Assembly (NCBI GenBank): GCA_030849805.1
Contig: JASANZ010001768.1
Location: 1-14,441, forward strand
Direction of reading: 5' to 3'
DNA length: 14,441 nucleotides
Source of the DNA: Sergeia podlipaevii
Lineage: Eukaryota > Euglenozoa > Kinetoplastea > Trypanosomatida > Trypanosomatidae
A program made the translations under genes and the position numbers. This document shows positions 6,671 through 14,441 of this stretch, in pieces. Position 1 is the stretch's first letter. Each line of letters begins with the position of its first letter. Below the pieces are notes generated by a model. That model searched no databases and had not been told where the DNA came from. It worked only from the letters and a program-made list of their open reading frames with translations.

Positions 6671-7561
6671 ATGAATAGCGTATCTTTTTCCCGAAGCAGT
6701 GCGGCTCCACGAGGCGCCTCTGCTACCTCCTCCAGTGGTATTGGGCCGCAACGGCAGCAGCAACGCAGCGTCGGAGTTGATACACAGGACTTGAATATTC
6801 TCACGGCTGGGTCTGCACAGCGTCTACAACGGCGGCAGCATGCCAGTAGTCTTAGCAATAGTCGCGCCAGCCAGAGCCAGAGCATGAGCCACAGCGCTGT
6901 GATTGGGCGTAACAACGCTTGCATCAATAGCACGACAGAGACAGGGCGACTCCCTGCGATTAGCAATTCTCCAAATGGTAGTAACAGTAGCAGCTGTAAC
7001 GTTGTAGCCATTGGAGGATCAAGAAGAAGCCCTCACACGAACAGCCTTCTCATTGGGGGTACTCCGAATACGAACCGTGGCACCCCAACTGGTGCGCACC
7101 AACCAGCAGCAGCGCCGGCGTCCAGGAGGGAGACCGCCACACCCTCGCGCTCCTCGCAGCAATCACAGCCATCTCCAGTTCAGTATCAGCAACCAGGAAT
7201 GGTGACGGTGCCTCAGCGACCGTCGCCCCATCAACCCCAACAGCCGCAGCAGTCATCACTGCCTCACGAGCAGATTGTACACACAGTGCACAGCACGAAG
7301 ACGAATCACGAAACTCACGAAACGGAGTTTGGTGGGGTGCTGACAATCGTTACGACGACTGTGGTGCGCACGATTACGGAGCGCATCATTGCGAGTGATG
7401 GGGATGATAGTGACAACGAGGACAACGAGGAAGAGTTCTTCGAACTCGTGGAAGGAGAGGAGGAGGAGGAGATGCGAAGACGGTATGAGAACGCGTATGT
7501 GCCCTACAGGAACGGGCATAGCAACCCCCATCGTTACCCTCTTCCCCGGCAATATGCTTAA
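6671..7561 (+). CDS. Ser/Gln-rich protein with a Thr-rich motif and acidic C-terminus (unrecognised)
   Basis: This is a 296-residue ORF. The ATG directly follows an in-frame TAA (6668-6670), so it is the only possible start in frame, and no ATG precedes it for 369 nt. I do not recognise the protein. Residues 1-200 are low-complexity, rich in Ser, Gln, Asn, Pro and Arg, with Gln runs and QPQQPQQ-type segments, and are probably disordered and basic. Residues 209-237 form the one ordered-looking element, core FGGVLTIVTTTVVRTITE at 220-237, nearly matching a motif in gene 1. It is followed at once by a strongly acidic tract (242-267) and a short Arg/Tyr-rich tail (269-296). No signal peptide or membrane segment is seen. 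The conserved motif and the shift from spacer-like to GC-richer sequence support a real gene. The shared motif with its upstream neighbour suggests a common partner or complex. Confidence 0.85.
   Translation: MNSVSFSRSSAAPRGASATSSSGIGPQRQQQRSVGVDTQDLNILTAGSAQRLQRRQHASSLSNSRASQSQSMSHSAVIGRNNACINSTTETGRLPAISNSPNGSNSSSCNVVAIGGSRRSPHTNSLLIGGTPNTNRGTPTGAHQPAAAPASRRETATPSRSSQQSQPSPVQYQQPGMVTVPQRPSPHQPQQPQQSSLPHEQIVHTVHSTKTNHETHETEFGGVLTIVTTTVVRTITERIIASDGDDSDNEDNEEEFFELVEGEEEEEMRRRYENAYVPYRNGHSNPHRYPLPRQYA
7295..7381 (+). other. Thr-rich beta-like motif, gene 2 copy
   Basis: Residues 209-237 of gene 2 align without gaps to residues 564-592 of gene 1. Core identity is 14 of 18, plus Thr at 209, 211 and 218 matching Thr at 564, 566 and 573. 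Codons differ at most synonymous sites. Confidence 0.8.
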
Positions 7562-8095
7562 CTGTAATGAATAGAGGAAGGGCAATGGCGGCGAAGAGAG
7601 GGAGAGAGAGAGAGAAGAACCACAACCAGCAGTTCCTACAGAGAACGGAAGAAAGAAAGACAGAAAAGAGAGAATAGTGACGAGTAGGAACTATTCAATG
7701 GACAGTCACAGCACAATTCTTGGCATCTTTGAGCACAAGCAAGCATATTCTCAAGGGTGGAAGGAGGGAAGCATTTCGTGTGGAATCCGGGTAACGAATG
7801 TGTGTCTACGTAACATGATGAGTTCCGTGTTTATGGTTTTCCTCTGGCGTCGCCACTCACTTGGTATGGGCTTCTTTCCCCTCCCCTCCCCCTCCTTGAG
7901 TCATTTTATTATTATTTCTTTTTGGCTCTTTCTTTAAAATGATATGTTGCAGGGCACGTGGTGCACTTGAGATATGTTTTTTTATGTACTGGGTATATGC
8001 ACAACATTTGACATATATTACATGGCGAATAGTTAGGTCGGGAATTTTTTTCTATTTTCTTCTCTATATATGTATATATTCGTTCTATATCTAAA

Positions 8096-8118
8096 TGTGT
8101 GTGTGTGTGTGTGTGTGT
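8096..8118. repeat. (TG)n microsatellite
   Basis: A perfect TG dinucleotide tract of about 23 nt in the gene 2 3' flank. Such GU-rich runs can bind RNA-binding proteins if transcribed, but no function can be read from it. Confidence 0.9.
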
Positions 8119-8442
8119 TGTTTGAGGGCTGTACATGCTGAAGCACCTGCCGTGCTGGTTTCTTACGTGTTCTTCTCTTTTATCTTTTTTGTTTTTGCTC
8201 TTGTTACTGTTTGCTTACAATGCTTGCTTCCCTCTCTTATTTTTTTTTTATTGAGCAAAGAGCTCCACACACGCAGAGAAGTCTGTCTTTCTCTCTCTCC
8301 CTGTGCTTGTGTGTGCACTTGTAGAATCCAAATCATAGTTTATGTTATATATACTATTTTATTGTATTGTATATTTTTCTTTTTTTTTTCTTCCATTTTT
8401 TTCTTTTTACATTGTTGTTGATGTTTGTCTCTTTATTATCAC

Positions 8443-8476
8443 TATATATATAGAGAGAGAGAGTGTGTGTGTGTGT
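8443..8476. repeat. Composite TA / GA / GT microsatellite
   Basis: Three dinucleotide tracts abut: TA at 8443-8452, GA at 8452-8462 and GT at 8462-8476. This looks like a microsatellite that changed register by mutation and expansion. Confidence 0.9.
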
Positions 8477-8581
8477 ATTTGTGTGTGGACAGCGCAAGCA
8501 GGTAGAAAAGCAAGAGGACCTGTGGATGCACATGCCGCTGGGTATAGAGAGAAGAAAGTTTTTTTTAAAAAAAAATGAAAG

Positions 8582-8664
8582 CCTCTCTCTCTCTCGTTCT
8601 CTCTCTCTTTCTTGATGTGTGTTGTTGAATTGGGAGGGAATTTGCTTCTTTCTTTCTTTCTTTT
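8582..8664 (+). repeat. CT and CTTT simple-repeat pyrimidine tracts
   Basis: CT-rich runs at 8582-8610 and CTTT repeats at about 8645-8664 make strong pyrimidine tracts in the middle of the spacer. They could direct trans-splicing, but no ORF of note follows before gene 3. They may instead influence where the gene 2 poly(A) tail is added. Confidence 0.6.
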
Positions 8665-8997
8665 TATAGAAAGATAGAAACAGAACGAAAGAATATATAT
8701 GTGTGTGTCTGTGTCTCCATCGTTTGATTTTGTGACTCTCTAACCCAACTCCGATGTGTGTGTAGGCACTTTAAATATATATATAGGCACAGTTGCGACT
8801 AAACATTTTATCGAGTTACAAAAATGCATATATATGTTTTAAAAAAAAAAAGAAACCAAAGTATCCCAGCCCTTTCTGTTTACCTTTCTTGGTATGCTAC
8901 AATGTTACATCTCTTGTTACTACTATTCATTTGCTTTCCTTTTATTCATATATTTTAAAACGATTGACATTTAGTAAGGAACGCACAGTATACAGAT

Positions 8998-9027
8998 CTA
9001 TACCTATACCTATACCTATACCTATAC
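8998..9027. repeat. (CTATAC)5 hexamer repeat
   Basis: Five perfect CTATAC units are followed by degenerate ATATAC and ATATAT units to about 9039. The unit does not match the telomeric TTAGGG repeat on either strand. It is probably a simple microsatellite. Confidence 0.9.
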
Positions 9028-9518
9028 ATATACATATATATTCTTAGTGTCCACTGGCACTTTGCATCATCGTAGACCTCATTCACTACAAAAGACAAGG
9101 GCCTTTTTTTAAAAAAAAACTGTAAGAAAAAAACAATAGCAAGTAGAAAGAGAGGGGGAGGCACGATCAGGTACGTTCTCGCCCCCTCCCTCTATTTTTT
9201 AATTTTTTTTTTGTTGTTGTTTTCTGCCTGAATATCATCGTCAAAGAACAACTAGAAAAAAGAAGAGGACTTTTTTAGTTGTTGTTTTATATCTCCCTGT
9301 GTTATAGTCAAGTGAGTAGTAGTGCATTTTTTTTTCTACATCTTTAAGAAGGAAAAAAAAAGAAAACACAAGTAATACAACAACTTATTACGGGGTTTTC
9401 TTTTTGTTTCATCCACATAAGGTAGATTTGCTCCTTTTTCTTTTTCGTGGTTTTACATTATATATATATTCTTTATTTACTTTTTTTTCAGTGAGAGAAA
9501 GAGAGAGAGCAATTGTTG

Positions 9519-9607
9519 TGTTTCTTTTCCCACGTTCTCTCCTCCTCTCCCTCCTTCCATCTTTCTCCCTTTTTGCCTTTTGATACCTCCTTTCTTCTAT
9601 TGCGAAG
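9519..9607 (+). promoter_or_regulatory. Polypyrimidine tract and AG acceptor for gene 3
   Basis: About 80 nt of nearly unbroken C/T sequence ends at 9600, and the first AG after it is at 9606-9607. The first ATG after that AG is the gene 3 start at 9736, as scanning would need. Confidence 0.6.
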
Positions 9608-9735
9608 GAATAGAATTTAAAGAAAAGAGAAAACGACGGCGTTGAGGGCACGTGTGTAGAACCAGCAACAAACAAAAAAAAAATAGTGAGGTCGTAAAGA
9701 GGGAAAAAAAAGGTGACGAGAAAAAAGAAAAGTAT

Positions 9736-10949
9736 ATGCAAACAGTTAGCGAGTCTCAACACGCTATGATACGTCCTGCAGCCGTCACTAGACCGCGCCG
9801 TGGCAGCGTAGACTCTTTCTCTTCATTTCATAGGCGCGATGTTGTCAACTACGACGTAGGTACCACAACTCAAGCGGTGGCAGAAGGAAACCACAACACC
9901 GAAGTCGTCACGCCCCCGATACCCCCAAACGTGGAAAACAAAAACAGCAAGGGCAACAACGTACGCGTCACCTCTGCTTTTCAGAAGCACAACGGTGGCC
10001 AGAACGATGGCATTGACGAGAACAGCAGCAACAACAACAACAACAACGTGTGGAGCTCTACCCTGTTTAGCTATGCTCGCAAACCCCCGATGCAGCTTGA
10101 AGCGGATGACGTCGCCACAGTAGTAACTGGACGTAACAACTTACCGCGCTCACATGGTGCATCCGCGCAACACAACGGAACTGAAGTCGAAGATGTCCCG
10201 CTTGCAGCTGCAGCAGCAGTAACTATGGCGACCAATGGTACCTCTACCACACCCAGTGAAGGAAGAGGAGGAGGGAATATCAACAATATCAGCAACAATA
10301 ACGTGTCGATGGATAACTTGAGCAGGGATGACGCCTGGTTTCAGAATGTGTATGCTTCACGTCTGGAGCAACAGCAGCAGCAGCAGTATGAGAACGGTGC
10401 GACGGGCACTCATGGCGACGACAAAAGAAGAAGTAGCATCGATGCAGACGGTGATGTGATTGTCGCTCCTGCGCGCATCCCACGCGAGAGCGATCAGATG
10501 CAAAGATCTTTCAGCAACGACGGTGCTTCTGCGCCTCTTGTCTCTCAACCTCAGCCTTCCGCGCGTGACTCTCTACGCGACAGCACTGCCAGCGCCAGCG
10601 GCATGAGCACTCACATCAAGTACATAGCGGCAGCACCAAACGGCTCAAGCACAACCGCAGCGGCAGCGGGGATGCCAGATGTGTTTGCACCACGAGCAGT
10701 GGCAACCCCGCGCGGCGCCCTGCCCCCGCCATCCCCATCTATTGCTCTCAGGGCAAGACAGGCTGCTGCTGTTGCTACGGCACTTCCGCCAACTCCTACG
10801 GCTGCGGCGGCGACTACAGGCACAGCGGCTATACCAGTTCCCACCCCACGTGCGGTCATCTTACCCACCGCTGCTGCTGCTGCTACTTCTACAGCAGCGC
10901 GACAGAACGCGCCTTCTACCGACTCTCTCAGTGCTAGACCTCATCCTTC

Positions 10950-10982
<33 letters not shown>

Positions 10983-13900
10983 CGAGATGAATGCGGGAAG
11001 GGTACCTGCAAAGCATCTCCGACCTCAGCAGCAGCAGCAGTCAATAGAAAACGGAGTGACCACGCCATCCAACTCCGCTCGATCGGGTGACAGCAAGCAA
11101 GTCGCATATCAGGCGGCACCAGGGTCGAACTCCACTGCTGCTGTTGCAGATGTCAAGGCATCCGCGAAAGAGGAGCCCAAGGTACTATCTCTTCGCCGCA
11201 GGCCGGACATTACTGGAATGCAAGCGGACATCCCGGTGGCACACGGAGCTTCTTTCAATAGTCCACTACAACAGCAACCACGTAGTCGCATCACCCCTGC
11301 TTCGTCCTCGTCCTCGTCCCCAGACAACACGTTAGATCACACAAGAACACATAGCGACAAACATCATGGCCATCCTCCTTCTTATCCTCATCAACAACAA
11401 CAGCAGCAGCATAGCAGCAATAAGAAGCGTGGGGGTGGTTCTTATGTCCCATCCGACGCCAAGCACCCCGCCCCCGCCGCTTCCCAGCAGCAGGGAAAAT
11501 ATTCACCAGGAGGGCACCCAACAGCATCCAATGGGGTTCCAACCCGGCACTTTTACCATCCAGAGGTCAACAGTGGATACGCTGCTCTCTGCGTACAGGA
11601 AGGCAGCCAGAGTGGTGAGGGAGAAGCAGGAGGTCCGTATGTGCACCCCGCCACGATGAAGATTTCCACCACGACTCTCACGGCTACAGAACGTAAAGTG
11701 CGATACTTGCACCTTGATGAAACCTTTGACCCTGATGCCTCGGACCCTACCGACGTGGATGGCCAGGTGCACCCGCAGGACACGGCGTTGTTGAAGAGTA
11801 ACCCCACACGATTCGCTCAGGCAGTTATTGCGAGTAGTGCGTATCAGCCTACTTCAGCGGGCCTTATCACCATGCCCATGCGTGAGAACGAGCTATCCGA
11901 CAATGACAAGGACTCTCACCACGCTGCTAGCAGTGGTGTCGGTGGGGTGACGACCGCAGGTGCCGCATTGACTTCCGGCTCTCATGCGCCGACCTACTTA
12001 CTGAACGACGGTCGACGCTGGGTGCGCCGCAGCAACCGCCCCACGGTGGCAACCACCGCCGACCCACGGGGGCACAAGCTGACCTTTCTGCCGCTTCCAA
12101 CGCCTCCGCACAACTCAGCGGTGGCAGAGGAGGAGCAACACCACCACCCACGTGTCACCGACAGAAGTAAGCATCGTCGCGACAGTCGCGAGTACGGGGC
12201 TGCGGTCCCGGCGTTCCCGGCGCATCGTGTTGTCAACTCTCAGAGCGGCAGGGACACGACTGGATATCTGCTCCAGCGCCACGTGCAGCAGGCGGCTGTG
12301 GGTCCCGGTATATTAAAGTACACGTCGCCGCAGAGCCGCCCGCCGCCACACCCGAACACCAATCACGCACCCAAATCCTCTTCGCCATCGCGTGCAGTGT
12401 GTCCTCCTCCGCAGCAGCAGCAGCAGCAGATGCAGCAACAACAGCCAGGTAGGCCCCTCCACCGGCCCCCACTGTCGCCATCATTAACCTCCTCCGCAGA
12501 CTCATCCCGCGCGACATCACCGTCGCAGCAGATGCAGCAACACTCCACAGTTCCTAGCGGAAGTCGTAGAAGCAGCGGCATTGGCGCTGCTACACCCAGC
12601 ACCGCCACCACGCCCGGCGTCGCCGCTGGCACACCCCTATCATCACATGCCAAGAGAGGCAGTGGCGCAGCAGTGAAGACGCCGCTGGCAAATGTGTCGC
12701 AGGTCTCTCCCCATTTATCAAAGCGGCCCAGCTTGGTTCCTTCGATCAGCACATACACTCCATCTCCGCAGCAGCAGTCAGCGTCGAAGGTGAACGCTCC
12801 CTTGATCAACGGGATGATAAAGGCAGTTGTACATCCTCTACCAAGCGTCCGTGGCCAGTTCACTGCCCTTCCGGAGCGATCGTCCTCTGCAGCTCCACCA
12901 CCTCCGGCTGCCCCCTCCCCCATGGACATGTACACGCAGAAGCGATACCCACTCTCTGCGGAGCCAACCCCGATGGCACATAACAAACACTACTCCTCTC
13001 CTTCCACGCAGAGCGCGCACAACAATCATAGTGTAGAACGTCCAAGTATAAGCAACGACTACAAGACATACAGCAGCGTAAGCAATAGTCGAAGGCCTTC
13101 TGGCAATGGCAGCTCAGGTACGCCCAATGTGGGAAGCAGTAAGACACAGAAGAACGTCATGCTTGCCCTCTCGCCATCGACACTCGTGCCTGCTGCTGCC
13201 TCTCCAGTTCCAGGGATATCCTCCGAGAAGATAGCTAGGACACCCTTCTCCTCAACTCCCAGCAGTGCGAAGAAGGCCGCTGCTGCCGCTGCTGCTAGCG
13301 TGCCGACCCCAACGAAAAGCGGCGGAAGCAACATCCGCGACGCAAGCAAGGCAAACAGCTCCACCGCTTCTATCCCTTCAGAAAGACAAGTTCTCGGCAC
13401 ACATCAGCCTCTTGTTTCAATTCTGCAGGCATATCGTTCTTACCCTACTGAAGGAGGCACACAACCTCGCCAGCAGCAGCAGCAGCCCCCACCACAGGAG
13501 CAACAGTGCCATCGATATGCAGCGGAGCCAACACCTTCTCAGAGCACGATCAACAGTACTCCGCGCCAGTCTTGCCCTCCCACAGCAGCAAGAGGCGACG
13601 CCGCAGTGGAACTGAGCACGTCCCCCTCAACCCTGCGCTACCCAGCGATGGAGGAGGAGGATGCCCCCACCAACATGGACGACACCACTTACCAACACAT
13701 GCACATCAATAGACCTATCCACACAACCGCTCATAGTCCTCCAGTAGCAGAAGGAATTGACAACAAGGAGCAGCAGCATCCGCAGTGGCAGCGTCAACAG
13801 GTGCAGCCGTCGCCATCGATTCGGCCACAGCACTCGCTCGGGGCAGCCCCATCGTGCGCGGAAACCGTGGCGGCGCCAATACAAAACTTGACCTCTTCAG

Positions 13901-14295
13901 AAAACGATGACGATGGCGGCAGCGAGCGTGCAGCGGCGTACCCGACAGAGGCACCTGCGCAAGCTCGCTACCCACATCAAGAGATGGGCGACGTGAATGA
14001 CTACCACAACGTGCCAGAGTTAGAGGAAGGGGAAGGTGATGATGAAGAGGATGGCGACATGGCAGACGATGCCACGGCGCCTGCGGCGTACTCCGCGGGC
14101 TCTGAGGACGATGACCCACCCACGATTCTCAAATGTGTAGAGCCACAGGTGTTTGTGATAGATGGTGTGGTGTATGAACGAACTAAAAGTGGGGTGTGTG
14201 ACGAAGATGGGACGGAGGCGGGTCTCGCTGAAACGGACATGGGCACGCCATCGGATCGTCATTATGAGCTGGAAGGTCTTTCACAGCTTCAGCAA

Positions 14296-14326
<31 letters not shown>

Positions 14327-14388
14327 CGTCACAGGGCGACGCGGACGGCAGTGCTGGGCAGCCATTTGATGATGATGATGAACTGTAG
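9736..14388 (+). CDS. Large low-complexity Gln/Ser/Pro/Ala-rich protein (unrecognised)
   Basis: This is an intronless 1550-residue protein. The open frame extends upstream to a TGA at 9643-9645, but the 5' part has only a GTG (9652) and an A-rich, leader-like stretch, so the first ATG at 9736 is the start. I do not recognise the protein. Most of it looks disordered: Gln runs at 212-217, 406-415, 431-435, 553-558, 893-903, 1246-1250 and 1518-1529; Asn runs near 99-104 and 187-189; Ala runs at 157-161, 378-383 and 1181-1187; much Ser/Thr-Pro. More ordered-looking islands are at about 603-720 (including KISTTTLTATERKVRYLHLD), 752-790, 843-865 and 1463-1490 (VFVIDGVVYERTKSG). Basic-basic-x-Ser sites of protein-kinase-A type lie at Ser24, Ser234, Ser947 and Ser1122. 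The C-terminus is acidic, ending DDDDEL. No signal peptide, membrane segment or catalytic domain is seen. Possible roles such as a cytoskeletal linker or RNP-granule protein are guesses. Confidence 0.92.
10951..10980 (+). repeat. (CAG)10 trinucleotide repeat coding polyglutamine
   Basis: Ten uninterrupted CAG codons encode Gln406-Gln415 of gene 3. Pure CAG runs are prone to length change, so this site may vary among strains. Other Gln runs in the protein use mixed or shorter CAG/CAA tracts. Confidence 0.95.
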
Positions 14389-14441
14389 AGGAGGGGGGGG
14401 AGGGGTGGATGGAAGAAGATAGAAGCAGAGTAAATAAATAT
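14389..14441 (+). other. Start of the gene 3 3' flank
   Basis: 53 nt after the stop codon: G-rich, then purine-rich, ending in TAAATAAATAT. The transcript continues past the window edge. Confidence 0.5.

Larger units (their letters stand above)
7562..8904 (+). other. Gene 2 3' flank and probable long 3' UTR, no gene seen
   Basis: The first 120 nt are purine-rich (GA runs at about 7597-7616 and GAAAGAAAGA near 7650). From about 7870 the sequence becomes T-rich with many simple repeats: TG at 8096-8118, a TA/GA/GT composite at 8443-8476, CT runs at 8582-8610 and CTTT at about 8645-8664. A frame open from an ATG at 7698 to 7937 (about 79 codons) is not credible as a gene: it has no acceptor signal before it and ends in T-rich filler. 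ATG is common here, the last being at 8902-8904. Confidence 0.5.
8905..9735 (+). promoter_or_regulatory. ATG-free trans-splicing region and 5' leader of gene 3
   Basis: Over 831 nt the + strand has no ATG, while CAT (its reverse complement) occurs about 15 times. The strongest acceptor signal is the long pyrimidine-rich tract 9519-9600 (CTCTCCTCCTCTCCCTCC-type) followed by AG at 9606-9607, giving a leader of about 128 nt. A second textbook site is the T run and CAG at 9482-9491. Purine-rich sequence follows the preferred acceptor up to the start codon. Confidence 0.6.

Noticed and set aside
7698..7937. 79-codon ATG frame after gene 2
   Set aside because: No pyrimidine tract/AG between the gene 2 stop and this ATG, no domain, and the end is translated T-rich filler.
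8998..9039. CTATAC hexamers as telomere-like repeat
   Set aside because: The unit does not match TTAGGG/CCCTAA; it grades into TA microsatellite.
12363..12986. 207-codon antisense frame opposite gene 3
   Set aside because: Reverse reading of CAG/CCX-rich codons gives Cys/Gly/Ala-rich nonsense; no supporting signals.
14374..14385. C-terminal DDEL of gene 3 as an ER-retention signal
   Set aside because: The protein has no signal peptide and is otherwise cytosolic in character; the end is just part of an Asp run.

Overview
The window looks like nuclear DNA from a kinetoplastid protist, most likely a trypanosomatid. Three intronless protein genes all lie on the + strand, two of them over 4.6 kb. 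They are GC-richer and full of Gln, Ser, Asp and Asn runs. The long spacers between them are T-rich and AT-rich, crowded with microsatellites (TA, TG, GA, CTATAC, CTTT) and with polypyrimidine tracts followed by AG, as expected for polycistronic transcription with spliced-leader trans-splicing. The genus cannot be fixed from sequence reading alone. No tRNA, rRNA, transposon or CRISPR was seen.

Layout: 1-481 is an upstream spacer or 5' leader with no ATG on the + strand. 482-5236 is gene 1 (1584 aa): a myristoylation-type N-terminus, TPR-like helices, a degenerate IQ motif, a Thr-rich beta-like motif, twelve paired CxxC modules, charged beta-like segments and a short coiled coil. 5237-6670 is a spacer holding the gene 1 3' UTR (AU-rich elements, a perfect AT palindrome) and the leader of gene 2. 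6671-7561 is gene 2 (296 aa), a basic, Ser/Gln-rich protein with an acidic C-terminus. It carries a close copy of the Thr-rich motif of gene 1. 7562-9735 is a 2.2 kb spacer. 9736-14388 is gene 3 (1550 aa), an almost wholly disordered Gln/Ser/Pro/Ala-rich protein with a few ordered-looking islands. 14389-14441 is the start of its 3' flank.

None of the three proteins is one I recognise by name. The best leads for something undescribed are as follows. (1) Gene 1 has a twelve-module zinc-ribbon-like array, partly built by tandem duplication of a four-module block, behind a lipidated TPR/IQ head. (2) A Thr-rich motif is shared by neighbouring genes 1 and 2, with weaker possible copies at the gene 1 C-terminus and in gene 3; this suggests a common partner or a structural role. 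(3) ATG is absent from the + strand for at least 481, 369 and 831 nt before the three start codons, while its reverse complement CAT is frequent there. That suggests long or variable 5' leaders under selection against upstream start codons. The three genes may work in one structure, such as the cytoskeleton or flagellum, but this is inference only.
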